64,000 bases of DNA, taken from the NCBI GenBank assembly GCA_905221605.1, contig CAJNDS010002401.1, positions 426,542 to 490,541 on the forward strand. Reading direction: 5' to 3'. Positions within the stretch are counted from its first letter, which is position 1. Each line of letters begins with the position of its first letter. This DNA is from Symbiodinium natans (lineage: Eukaryota; Sar; Dinophyceae; Suessiales; Symbiodiniaceae). The translations under genes and the position numbers were made by a program. Positions 31,171 to 42,400 of the stretch are shown in pieces. The notes beneath the pieces are model-generated. The model searched no databases. It worked only from the letters and a program-made list of their open reading frames with translations, and had not been told where the DNA came from.

Positions 31171-34065
31171 TCCTGGGGGTTTCGCTTCCCAAGGATATTT
31201 TGGGCCCCAAAACCCTCTGAACCCTAAACCCACAAAAATGATCTGCTACAGCCACCAAAAGCTCGAAGCCGGGTGTTGGTCTTTTAGCTTCTTAGGTCAT
31301 GGGGTCCTATACTTACCCCCCCCCCCCTCCCAACCTTCAATAACTGCCGCCATCCCGAAAAAGACCAAGGTGCATTCAAGGTTTCTTTGGGCGGTAGCTC
31401 AAGAGGGGAGGGGGCGTGTTAGTATACGAACCTGTGATTCGAGGTTTGGTTGGAGGCTCGGGCTTGAAGATTCTTTGGGAGTTTGGGGCGGCGGGGTTTA
31501 AGGAAGCTGGAACTCGAAGCCAGCTAGTGGGAACACCTTGCAAGGAAGACCAAACATCTAAAAAATGCACCCTAAATCTCACAGGAGGGAGGTATTTCAG
31601 GCAATATACTTGAAGCATGTTTATCCTACCGTAGGACTTCGGGCTTCTTTCATTACGAACTTATTCTTGAATTGAGGGTGGGCTTTCTGTTGGAAAGCTA
31701 GGATGCTCAAGGGCATTGGTGGGGAGAAAGAAATGCAGGGCCCCTCGGTCCTCAGCCAAAACTCCGAAACCCTTGCCACCTTTTGCTGTAAGGTTCAGGG
31801 CACACTGAGGGCCAAGGGTTCAGGGCTCCTTGAACCTAGTTAGGGTTCCAAAGGCCTAAACCCAAAGAAGCGCCCCCCCCCCCCCCTACCCCCCGCCCCC
31901 TGCGGTGTGATGTTCGGTTTTTGCAGACACATCTAGACACAGCTTCAGGATGCGTAGGTTGAGGTCAGGGCTTCCAGGGTTTGACCATTTGGGGCTTAGT
32001 TCGGGCCGAGGGCCAGCGCGCCTGCCAACCTTCAGCGCCGTGTCGTCACCCACACGGGCTCTGCGGTGCAGGGCTTCACCCGGATGGCAGGGGTTTGCAT
32101 TTCTGCCGTTAGGGGTGTGGGGGGTGTAGGGGCTACACAACACTGCGGAACAACCCCACAGAAGCATCGTGCGCTTCTTGAAATCGTGCCATCCATCCCC
32201 TCCATCTGATGTCACCGGCGCTGTGGACGCCGGACACCCTAACCCCGAACCCTAGGCCCCCAAACCCTCGGCCCTGAACCCTAAACCCTCAAGGCCCTAC
32301 AACCCTAAACCCTAAACCCTGAACCCTAAACCCCAAAGGCCCTACACCCTTCGGATCTATGTTTGGAGGTGATGAAGGTCCTCTCTGGACACCACTGCAG
32401 AGAGCCAGCGAGCATGGGCCGTGATCTCGGCCTGGCGTGGCTCCACGCTGCTACACAATGATTGTATCCGCTTCTCTTCTCTAAGGGCTAAGGGTTTAGG
32501 ATTTAGGGTTTAGGGTTGTAGGGCCTTGAGGGTTTAGGATTTAGGGTTGAAGATTCAGGGTTAAGGGTTTCGGGTTTAGGGTTTGGGTCTAGGGTTTAGG
32601 GTTTAGGGTCGGTTAAATATCAAACGAGGTATCCGGAAAAGCACGATAAACATACAATTTGGGGGTCAAGGTTGGCATAGAGGGTTTGAAAACTCTACGG
32701 GGGCTCAAGACTACGGGGAAGAAGCCGAAAACAACTTGGCATTCCCCAGGGGTGCAAAGGACGCCTTGGCCTGTCGCCAAACCACCGAGGATCTTCTATG
32801 AACTGGACCCAGGGAGACGATCCCGATCATTAGCGCCTGAACCCTCCTCCGAGTTCCCGACACTCTAAAGCCTTCTCACACCCCAAAACAACTAGAGGGC
32901 CCTAAACCCACAAACTCCACAATCCCTAAACACGCTCGGAGCAGCGCCGTGATCTCCCCCGATATCGCAGGAGAAGGATCCTGCCGGGCCTTCGAAGCTC
33001 CAAGGTCCCAGAGCAACACAGCTTTAAAATGAAAACTTGGAGTTTGGGAATTTAGGGTCTTAGGGTGTTAGGGTTTGGGGTTTGAGGGTGTAGGTTGCTT
33101 GTGTAAATGAGGCCACTCTTGGTCCTGGAGTTCTTAGGATTATAAGGTTTAAGGGGGCGCAGGTTTTGGAGGGTTTCGACTGTATGGTGCTTAGGGATTT
33201 AAGTCTAGGGGGTTTGGAGGGCTTGGAGTTGGCGTAATTCAGTAGAGGCTTAATAGGGCTTCAGGAATTGTAGGGTTTGCATGGGTTTAGGGGCTTAGAG
33301 TTTGTTGGGCTTAGGGATTCAAGGGCTCAGTGGGCTGGGATCAGTTTTTTGGGGGGCTGAGCATTTCAAAGGAGTTCGGGGTTTCGGATGAACCTTCTCT
33401 ACTTTGAAGCACATAAGGGGCCGGATCTACCTCAAGTACAGCTCAGAGCGAAGCTTCCCTTCACTAGATATCGCTGATAGGGCCCGGTGACAGAATGATG
33501 TCAGAATAAATGACATAAATGAAATAAGGTACAATCTAAGAAAAAATACTATATCATGTCTACCTGAGCCCTAAACACCCTAGAACGAAGCCGCCAACTT
33601 TCAAACGCCTAACCCTTTAACCGAGGCCCGTAGCTTTTCTACACGAGGGTCCTTTTTTGGGGCGTCCAAAATAGAAGGCCCACCGTACTATCATCGGAAC
33701 CCCCTCAAAGATTTCAAGGGAGCCATGACTTAGAGAACTGGCCATAGAAACCCTAAATTCTCGAAACCCCAAAAATCCCAAACCCCAGGTTTTCTCACAC
33801 CTAAACCCTGAAGCCTAGTAGAGAAACCATAGCGTTGCTTGTCAGAACCTTCTCTGGGGTTCTTATGGCCTCACTTACAGCAACTCTGCACCCTGGAGCT
33901 CCGAAGCCTAAGCCACACAAATCTCGAGAGAACTGACCCCTGGGGGCCTGCGCACGTCCGCTTGGGCGAGCTGGGCTTTGACGGACCGAATCCGCGCAGG
34001 GGGCCCTTCCATCTGGATTCAAGGTTGATCCCTCTTTCACTGGAGCCAAGGCCCTTAAAAGCGTT

Positions 34066-37000
34066 TCAAGAGCTTGGCCCCAGCACCGTCAACTCCACAG
34101 ACTCCTCCTCAGCAGCACCAGCAATTCCAGCCGTGCTGGCCATGCTGCCCATGAGGCCGACCGCCAGGCAGCTCGCAAGGCTCAGCAGCCACATGCCGGA
34201 CATCTCAGAAGTCCAGGCGAACCAGTTCTGAAAGAGCAGGAGCACCACCACACTGGCCATCATGTATTTCCTGGACATGCTTGCTGTCTCGCCCTCTTCC
34301 AATTCCGGCACGTCGGCTCCGAAGACATTCTGCCCCACACGGAAGACGCGCAGGTTCAGCGTGACTGCAAGGGCCGCTGCGGGCAGCAACAGTGGGATCA
34401 AGGGGGCCCAGATCAGCAGCACCTCTGCCAATGTCACCAAGAAGGTTGCCTGCTCCGCTCTATCGAGGCTTCGGCTGGTGCACATCTTCCATCGGACACC
34501 CAGAAACTGCAGCGGAGTGAAGTAGAGTGAACCGTCTTCCTTGAAAGAGAGCTTCCACAGCACCACCGTTATCACTGGTTGCAGCAAGGCACGCTGGATC
34601 ATCTTGCTCAGGAGCAGTGGAGCCAGAGTGCCCACCACAGACCTCGCGCAAGCGTCAGTGGCCCACCACCGGTCGTTCTGACCGCATAAGTCGGCGATGG
34701 GCTCAAGAAGTTGATGCTCTCCCAAGCTGATGTTGAACTCCTTGTACTCCTCGGAAGCCACATTGCAGACATTCCAATACCTCGTCCACCCACGCTGGCA
34801 GTGCTCGCTGAGGCAGATCGTGCAAAGAGCGGCGTTGAGCCACATGGTGGCTGTCCGAGCAGCCATGAGAAGCATCGATCGGCGGATGCGCGAGCGCTGC
34901 GACATCATGGCGGCCAACTTTGGCGTGACAAGCATGTCCACCAGCATCATGACCAAGGCAGCTTGATTCTTGATGGCCCATAGCAGCCAGGGCCTCGTCA
35001 GGAGCTGGTTTTGCTGTGGCAGCGTGCTCATGAAGGCATATGCCATGGAGGGTGCCGACAGGAGAAGAACTAACCCCAGCCATACAATCCACCAGAGCGT
35101 CTTACAGGTCTTGGCGCTCGGGCGGCCCGGGCGTGCTCCGCGGTGTTTCTTAGGTTTCGGCACATGCCGCAAGAGCCACGCGGAGCCTAAGCTCCAAACG
35201 GACCACGTGCAGCCAAGCCATAGTTCGCATTCTGGACTCTGGAAGTAGGCAACGGTGCTCTTCAGGAAATCGTCTCCACACCCATCGTAGTAAAACGATC
35301 CAAACACGTAGAGACAAAACACCACCAGTGCGAGAGGGGCGAAGAGACCAGTTGCCCTGACGAGAAACCGGTGAGAGATTTCAGTTTCGTCCTCGAGAGC
35401 CTCTGTGAGTTGCAGGTGATTCCAACTGCCCAGAACAAAGCGCCACGCCCCTGCAAAAAACAGCGCCAAAGCTGCAAAGTGCCAGCATACACGGTGCGCA
35501 GTGGAGTTGGAGACGTAAAGGAACGGTTGTTGCTCCACCTTTGCGACCCAGTCCGGCAACTTCGTTGATGGATCTCCCAACATATTGCCGATGACTACCA
35601 GCGATCTCAAGGATTCCGGAACAGCAGTTACGTCGCGAGGAGCTCCGCAAGACAAGCGATTGCCGTGCAGGAGAAGCGTTGGGCCTCTCGCAGAAGCCTT
35701 TTCACACGTACGAACACGCTCCGGGCAAGCATCCTGGAACATCTGCTTCTGGTCCTGGGCCGTCCACAGGAATGGTAATCTGGGGCCTGCACACGTGAAC
35801 TCCACGGGGCCGAAAACAGCATCTTCCACAATCATGCTGAAAGAGTCGTCGTTTGCGCAGCCGTCTGTCAAGTTCAGCTTTGGAACTGGCCCTGTTAAGG
35901 CATTTGCGTGCGCTGACAGGAACGCAAGCTGCGCAAAGGACCCGACATCTGCAGGAATCTGGCCGGACAGCTTGTTCTGATGGAGCGTCAGGACTTTCAA
36001 GAAGCGCATTGCCGGAAGCCCCCTGGGGATCTCTGCAGCTAAGCGGTTCTCATGTAGAGTCAATACTCTCAGCGATGACATGGCTGACAGGCACGGTGGG
36101 ATGCGGCCGCTCAGATGGTTTTTGTGTAGATACAGCGTGGTAAGGTTCCGCAGTTGACAAAATTGCTCGACGGCTTGGAGCCGGTTGCTTTGCAGAAGCA
36201 ACACCTCAAGGCTTGGCAGAGCCAGGCCTGCGATGAAATCTTGGAGCATGTTGTGTTGCAAGTGAAGCCGCTTGAGGTTGGCGAGCTGTCCTAAACTCTG
36301 GGGCAGCTCGGTAAGGAAGTTCCTGTCAGCCTGCAAAACCTCTAAGCTACCGAGCCTGCCAATTGCGTCAGGTAGCTGTGCGAGGAAGTTGCTGCGAAGA
36401 TCAAGCTTCCTCAGCTTCGTCAAGCTTCCCAGTGACTCTGGGATGCTCTCGAGCCGGTTGTCGCTCAAATCAAGCCTGCCCAGCCGCGACATGCTGCCCA
36501 GTGACTCGGGGATGCTCTTCAGCTGGTTTTGCCTCAAGTCAAGACTTCCCAGCCTCGTCAAGCTTCCCATCGACTCGGGAATGCGCATCAGCTGGTTGTG
36601 GCTCAAATCAAGCTCCCTCAGCCTCGTCAAGCTTCCCATCGACTCTGGGATGCTCTCCAGCCGGTTGTCGTTCAAATCAAGCCTGCCCAGCCGCGTTAAG
36701 CTGCCCAGCGACTCGGGGATGCTCGTCAGCCGGTTCTGGCTCAAATCAAGCCACCTCACCCGCGTCAAGCTGCCCAGTGACTCGGGGATGCTCGCCAGTC
36801 GGTTGTCGCTCAAATAAAGCCAAGCCAGCTGCGTCAAGCTGCCCAGCGACTCGGGGATGCTCTCCAGCTGGTTGTCGTTCAAAAACAACCTCTCCAACCT
36901 CGTCAAGCTGCCCAGCGATTCTGGGAGGCTCTCCAGCCGGCTGTGGCTCAACCCCAGCCACTCCAGCTCCATCAAGCTGCCCAGCGACTCTGGGATGTTC

Positions 37001-37452
37001 TTCAGCTGGCTGTGGCTCAAATCAAGCCATGTCAGCTGCGTCAAGTTGCCCAGTGACTCTGGGATGCTCTTCAGCGGGTTGCGGCTCAAATATAACCTCC
37101 CCAGCCTCGTCAAGCTGCCCAGCGACTCGGGGATGCTCTGCAGCTGGTTGTAGTTCAAATCCAGATGCGTCAGCTTCGGCAAACTTCCGATCGACTCGGG
37201 GATGATCTTCAACTGGTTGCGGTTCAAATAAAGCTGCTCCAGCCACATCAGTTCGCCCAATGACTCCGGGACCTCTCTCAACAGCGAATCACTCAGGTCG
37301 AGCCGCACCAAGTGGCCCTGCTTGCACTCGACCCTGCGCCCCAACAGGCAGGGCGCCCCCTCGTGGTGCGGAAAGAGCTCCCTGAGAACCCGGAGCTCCT
37401 CAGGCGACAGGGCCACCGCAGCGACCACACAGAGTAGGCGCAGGAGGCGCAT
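34066..37452 (-). CDS. LRR-polytopic membrane protein, copy 6
   Basis: The frame is open from 37554; the signal-peptide start MRLLRLLCVVAAVALS at 37452 is preferred (1128 residues). The N-cap has the LLGRRVEC form shared with copy 7. It has thirteen variable 23-residue LRRs at 48-346 (36415-37311), then conserved LRRs, Cys-rich cap and membrane module (about 654-1106). One unit, LRELDLSHNQLMRIPESMG, is also found in copy 7. Segment 2 reads FLVRATGLFAPLALVVF, a combination otherwise seen only in copy 8. The cap has the private sequence TAQDQKQMFQ, and LRR 18 reads RLAAEIPRG where all others have LTGEIP or LSGEIP, removing the glycine of the plant-like motif. The tail is SIAGAAEEESVELTVLG-like. 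No lesion. Confidence 0.88.
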   Translation of the reverse strand: MRLLRLLCVVAAVALSPEELRVLRELFPHHEGAPCLLGRRVECKQGHLVRLDLSDSLLREVPESLGELMWLEQLYLNRNQLKIIPESIGSLPKLTHLDLNYNQLQSIPESLGSLTRLGRLYLSRNPLKSIPESLGNLTQLTWLDLSHSQLKNIPESLGSLMELEWLGLSHSRLESLPESLGSLTRLERLFLNDNQLESIPESLGSLTQLAWLYLSDNRLASIPESLGSLTRVRWLDLSQNRLTSIPESLGSLTRLGRLDLNDNRLESIPESMGSLTRLRELDLSHNQLMRIPESMGSLTRLGSLDLRQNQLKSIPESLGSMSRLGRLDLSDNRLESIPESLGSLTKLRKLDLRSNFLAQLPDAIGRLGSLEVLQADRNFLTELPQSLGQLANLKRLHLQHNMLQDFIAGLALPSLEVLLLQSNRLQAVEQFCQLRNLTTLYLHKNHLSGRIPPCLSAMSSLRVLTLHENRLAAEIPRGLPAMRFLKVLTLHQNKLSGQIPADVGSFAQLAFLSAHANALTGPVPKLNLTDGCANDDSFSMIVEDAVFGPVEFTCAGPRLPFLWTAQDQKQMFQDACPERVRTCEKASARGPTLLLHGNRLSCGAPRDVTAVPESLRSLVVIGNMLGDPSTKLPDWVAKVEQQPFLYVSNSTAHRVCWHFAALALFFAGAWRFVLGSWNHLQLTEALEDETEISHRFLVRATGLFAPLALVVFCLYVFGSFYYDGCGDDFLKSTVAYFQSPECELWLGCTWSVWSLGSAWLLRHVPKPKKHRGARPGRPSAKTCKTLWWIVWLGLVLLLSAPSMAYAFMSTLPQQNQLLTRPWLLWAIKNQAALVMMLVDMLVTPKLAAMMSQRSRIRRSMLLMAARTATMWLNAALCTICLSEHCQRGWTRYWNVCNVASEEYKEFNISLGEHQLLEPIADLCGQNDRWWATDACARSVVGTLAPLLLSKMIQRALLQPVITVVLWKLSFKEDGSLYFTPLQFLGVRWKMCTSRSLDRAEQATFLVTLAEVLLIWAPLIPLLLPAAALAVTLNLRVFRVGQNVFGADVPELEEGETASMSRKYMMASVVVLLLFQNWFAWTSEMSGMWLLSLASCLAVGLMGSMASTAGIAGAAEEESVELTVLGPSS

Positions 37453-37570
37453 GAAGCCGGGGGGTGTTGTTGAGGGCTTTTGCGTTTTTTGAACTGGAAG
37501 GGGACGCTTGAGCCTCAAGATCTTCAGAGGTTCCAAAGCTTCCAAAAGTTCCAAAGATCAAGTTGCTTGG
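37453..37570 (-). promoter_or_regulatory. Conserved 5' flank of copy 6
   Basis: The minus strand has AACTTGATCTTTGGAACTTT, then CCCCTTCCAGTTCAAAAAAC. Here the CACAAG of copies 1-5 is changed to CAAAAAA, so if an AG acceptor is used it is more likely the CCAG seven bases earlier. Confidence 0.3.
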
Positions 37571-37941
37571 GGGGGAGGAGGGGGTGGGGGGTCCGTTGCT
37601 CGCGCATATTATAACAGGGTGTTCTTTTCGCTATATTCCAGTTTGTGGCTTGGGATTTAGGGTTCAGGGTTTGCTGTATTATGGCGCAGCAGCGGTGCTG
37701 GGGATGTAGACTAGGCTCGAAAACACCTTTCTCCCACCCCACGCCCCACGCCGTCCGAAGCGGCAAAGCCACCCGAACCGAGCCTTTTTGGGGTTTAGGC
37801 CTAAACGGAAGTCAATTGCCTACTTCCAAAAACTTCTTCCCTCGATGGTCGCCAGGCCAGTTCCCAAGGAGGCTGGCATTTCGTACTCAGTGGCTCTCCC
37901 TCCCTCGAGAAACCCCCCTTGGGCTTGGTGCCCACGAAGCC

Positions 37942-38084
37942 CCGGGCCTGTGCCCACGAAGCCCCGAACCTATGCCCACGAATTTTGGGTCTTGCCCAGG
38001 AGTTTCTTGGGCCTTTGGCTCGTGGGCAAGGCCCAGAAATTTCGTGGGCACAGGCCCGGCGGCCCAAAAATTCGTGGGCATAGG
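37942..38084. repeat. Interleaved inverted repeats with GCCCACGAA core
   Basis: Arm A 37942-37960 is the perfect reverse complement of 38041-38059 (19 bp). Arm B 37969-37986 is the perfect reverse complement of 38067-38084 (18 bp). The order is A, B, A', B', so the two stems cannot nest. The core TGCCCACGAA is shared by all four arms and recurs at about 60010-60065. Confidence 0.85.
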
Positions 38085-38146
38085 CCCAAAATCCGCAAAA
38101 TGGGCCGAATACCATTAAGGTTGATAATCATATGGTAGGGTTCAGG

Positions 38147-38446
38147 GTTAAGGGCTTAGGGCTTAGGGCTTAGGGTTTAGGGTTTAGGGTTTAGGGTTTA
38201 GGGTTTAGGGTTTAGGGTTTAGGGTTTAGGGTTTAGGGCTTAGGGCTTAGGGCTTAGGGCTTAGGGCTTAGGGCTTAGGGCTTAGGGCTTAGGGCTTAGG
38301 GCTTAGGGCTTAGGGCTTAGGGCTTAGGGCTTAGGGCTTAGGGCTTAGGGCTTAGGGCTTAGGGCTTAGGGCTTAGGGTGTTCGAGTGTTCGAGTGTTCG
38401 AGTGTTCGAGTGTTCGAGTGTTCGAGTGTTCGAGTGTTCGAGTGTT
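38147..38446. repeat. Compound array: TTTAGGG, GGCTTAG, then TGTTCGAG
   Basis: About nine TTTAGGG units (38174-38238) change to about 20 GGCTTAG units (38238-38379) and then to about eight perfect 8-base TGTTCGAG units (38380-38446), all contiguous. Confidence 0.95.
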
Positions 38447-39497
38447 AGGGTTTTAGGGTGTGGGGGTTTTAGGTTCAGATTGTGTGTAAATGAGGCCACT
38501 CTGGGACCTGGAGCTCTTGGGATTCTGGGCGATGAGGGGGCGTAAGTTTTCGGGCTTAGGCTGTATAGCGCTTAGGGATCTAAGCCGAGGGTGTTGGAGG
38601 GTTTAGAATTAGTGGCTTGGGGCTTAAGAAGAGGTTTACGCGGGTTTAGAAGGCGTCAGGGTTCATAGGCTTTGGGGCTTACATGGGCCTCGGGCGGTTT
38701 AAGCATCTGTCGAGTTTTGCCGTTCAGGGTTTTCGGTGGATCAGATCGGCTTTGGATGAACCTTTCTCTACTTTGAAGCATACGAAGCGAAGCTTCAATA
38801 CTTTGCATGTCGCTGATATGGTGATGTCCCTAAATTATGGTCTGTTTTGGCGTCCTTACTAGAAGGCGGCCCCTCTTTTCTAGGGTACCCAAAAAGGGAC
38901 TTGATTTTTGAGAACTGACCCTATGGCCCGGTCGGCCTTTTTGGGTTTTCGGGGACTCTGCGGCCAAGCCGTAACCTAAACCAAGGGTTCAGAATCTGCC
39001 CAAACCCAGACACTCCCTTGGACCTTTTGGGGAACGGGCCTGAAACTATCTCTGCTTGAACTCATTAACACCCTAACCCCGAAGCCTCTACAATCGGAAC
39101 CCCTGACATGGAACCACCACTTAGCGAACTGGCAATAGAAGCCCTAAACTCCCGAAACCACAAAGCCCAAACCCAAAATTTTCTCGCCCCTAAACCCTGA
39201 ACACTAGCAATAGAGAAACTATACCTACAGCTGGTCATGATCTTGCTTGGGGTTCTTATAGCCCCACGCATAGCTACAAGTACCCTGAACCCCTGAACCC
39301 TGAACCTTGAAGCCTAAACCCCCGGATTTCGAGAGAACTGGCCACTGGGGTCGCGTGCCCATCCGCCATATGGGTCTTTGCTGGCCAGAATCCGCACAGG
39401 GGGCCTTCCGATCTTCCATCGGGATTCAGGGTTGATCCTGCTTTCAGTGTAGCCAAAAGCACGTTAAAGACCTTTAAAGCGCTTCAAGCGCTAGGGC

Positions 39498-42400
39498 CTA
39501 AGACCCCATGGCCGCCAACTCCACAGACTCCTCCTCAGTGGCACCAGCAATTCCAGCTGTGCTGGAAATGCTGCCCATGAGGCCGACCGCCAGGCAGCTC
39601 GCAAGGCCCAGCAGCCACATGCCGGACTTCTCGGAAGTCCAGGCGAACCAGTTCTGAAAGAGCAAGAGCACCACCACACTGGCCATCATGTATTTCCTGG
39701 ACATGCTTGCTGTCTCGCCCTCTTCCAATTCTGGCACGTCGGCTCCGAAGACGTGCTGCCCGACACGGAAGACGCGCAGGTTCAGCGTGACCGCGAGGGC
39801 CGTTGCGGGCAGCAACAGTGGGATCGAGGGGGCCCAGATCAGCAGCACCTCTGCCAATGTCACCAAGAAGGTTGCCTGCTCCGCCCTGTCGAGGTTTCGG
39901 CTGGTGCACATCTTCCATCGGACACCCAGAAACTGCAGGGGAGAGAAGTAGAGTGAACCGTCTTCCTTGGCAGAGAGCTTCCACAGCACCACCGTTATCA
40001 CTGGTTGCAGCAATGCACGCTGGATCATCTTGCTCAGGAGCAGTGGGGCCAGAGTACCCACCACAGACCTCGCGCAAGCGTCCGTGGCCCACCACCGGTC
40101 GTTCTGACCGCATAAGTCGGCGACGGGCTCAAGAAGTTCATGCTTTCCCAAGCTGATGTTGAACTTCTTGTACTCCTCGGAAGCTACATTGCAGACATTC
40201 CAATACCTCGTCCACCCACGCTGGCAGTGCTCGCTGAGGTAGATCGTGCAAAGAGCGGCGTTGAGCCACATCGTGGCTGTCCGAGCAGCCATGAGAAGCA
40301 TCGATCGGCGGATACGCGACCGCTGCGACATCATGGCGGCCAACTTTGGCGTGACAAGCATGTCCACCAGCATCATGACCAAGGCAGCTTGATTCTTGAC
40401 GGCCCATAGCAGCCAGGGCCTCGTCAGGAGCTGGTTTTGCTGTGGCAGCGTGCTCATGAAGGCATATGCCATGGAGGGTGCCGACAGGAGAAGAACTAAC
40501 CCCAGCCATACAACCCACCAGAGCGCCTTGCAAATCTTGGGGCTCAGGCGGCCCGGGCGTGCGCCACGGTGTTTCTTAGGTTTCGGCACATGCCGCAGTA
40601 GCCACGCGGAGCCTACGCTCCAAACGAACCACGTGCAGTCAAGCCATAATTCGCATTCCGGACTCTGGAAGTAGGCAACGGTGCTCTTCAGGAAATCGTC
40701 TCCACACCCATCGTAGTAAAATGATCCAAACACATAGAGACAAAACAGCACCAGTGCGAGAGGGGCGAAGAGACCACTTGCCGTGACGAGAAATCGGTGA
40801 GAAATTTCAGTTTCGTCCTCGAGCGCCTCTGTGAGTTGCAGGTGATGCCAACTGCCCAGAACAAGGCGCCAGGCCCCTGCAAAAAATAGCGCCAAAGCTG
40901 CAAAGTGCCAGCATAAACGGTGCGCAGTGGAGTTGGAGACGTAAAGGAACGGTTGTTCCTCCACCTTTGCGACCCAGTCCGGCAACTTCGTTGATGGATC
41001 CCCCAGCATGTTGCCGATGACTACGAGCGACCTCAAGGATTCCGGAACAGCAGTTACGTCGCGAGGAGCTCCACAGGACAAGCGATTGCCATGCAGGAGA
41101 AGCGTTGGGCCTCTCGCAGAAGCCTTTTCACACGTATGAACACGCTCCGGGCAAGCATCCTGGAACGTCTGCTTCAGTTTCTGGGTCGTCCACAGGAATG
41201 GTAATATGGGGCCTGCACATGTGAACTCCGTGGAGCCGTAAATAGCATCTTCCACAATCATGCTGAAAGAGTCGTCGTTTGTGCAGCCGTCTGTCAAGTT
41301 CAGCTCTGGAACTGGCCCTGTTAAAGCATTTGCGTGCGCTGACAGGAAGGCAAGCTGCTCGAAAGACCCGACATCTGCAGGAATTCGGCCCGACAGCTTG
41401 TTCTGATGGAGCGTCAGGACTTTCAAAAAGCGCATTGCCGGAAGCCCTCCGGGGATCTCTCCAGTTAAGCGGTTCTCATGTAGAGTCAAAACTCTTAGAG
41501 ATGACAAGGCTGACAGGCACGGCGGGATGCGGCCGCTCAGATGGTTTTTGTGCAGATATAGCGTGGTAAGGTTCCGCAGTTGACAAAATTGTTCGATGGC
41601 TTGGAGCCGGTTGCTTTGCAGAAGCAACACCTCAAGGCTTGGCAGAGCCGGGCCTGCGACGAAATCTTGGAGCTTGTTGTGCTGTAGATAGAGCCGCTTG
41701 AGGTTGGCGAGCTGTCCAAAGCTCTCAGGCAGCTCGGCAAGGACGTTCCTGTCGGCCTGCAGAACCACTAAGTTATCGAGCCTGCCAATTGCGTCGGGTA
41801 GCTGTGCGAGGAAGTTGTTGCCCAGGTCAAGCCACGTCAGCTGCGTCAGACTGCCCAGCGACTCGGGGATGCTCTTCAGGTGGTTTTGCCCCAACTCAAG
41901 ATTTATCAGCCTCGTCAAGCTTCCCATCGACTCGGGAATGCGCATCAGCTGGTTGTGGCTCAAATCAAGCTCCCTCAGCCTCGTCAAGCTTCCCATCGAG
42001 TTCGGGATGCTCTTCAGCCGGTTGTGGCTCAAATCAAGCTCCGTCAGCCTCGTCAAGCTGCCCAGTGACTCTGGGATGCTCTCCAGCCGGTTGTGCCTCA
42101 TTTGCAGCCAAGTCAGCTGCGTCAAGTTACCCAACGACTCTGGGATGCTCTCTAACTGGTTGCGTGTCATGCGAAGCCACGTCAGCTGTGTCAAGTTGCT
42201 TAGCGACTCGGGGATGCTCTCCAGCTGGTTGTCGTTGAAGAATAAACTCCCAAGCCTCGTCAACCTGCCCAGCGAGTCGGGGATGCTCTTCAGCTGGTTG
42301 TGGCTCAAATCAAGCCATGTCATCTGCGTCAAGTTGCCCAGTGACTCCGGGATGCTCTTCAGCAGGTTGCGGCTCACATGTAACCTCCACAACCTCGTCA

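Larger units (their letters stand above)
29946..34065. other. Spacer 5: plus-strand exon remains, then the standard module series
   Basis: After a poly-G patch and the array 29979-30048 come the AAGTTGCCTGGGGGTAGCGC module (30065-30120), degenerate GGGCTTA repeats (30130-30280), two plus-strand coding-like blocks (30303-30480, 30584-30748), and a third open block (30949-31170). The shared order follows: 31140-31430, a poly-C run at 31317-31329, 31700-32000, 32115-32222, 32340-32450, weak TTTAGGG (32490-32620), 32938-33020, 33385-33490, 33650-33790, and the LRR 3' flank 33925-34065. Confidence 0.55.
37571..39497. other. Spacer 6: short spacer with palindromic GCCCACGAA repeats and a three-part tandem array
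   Basis: 37571-37940 has no recognisable content beyond short frames. 37942-38084 holds interleaved inverted repeats and 38147-38446 a compound array. 38750-38820, 39090-39200 and 39330-39497 are the last three standard modules ending in the LRR 3' flank. All plus-strand exon modules and the upstream half of the standard spacer are absent, so this is a shortened spacer. Confidence 0.55.

Noticed and set aside
37645-38118. 157-codon plus-strand frame with Gly/Pro/Lys-rich repeats
   Set aside because: It is generated by the GCCCACGAA inverted repeats and lacks any recognisable domain or conservation.
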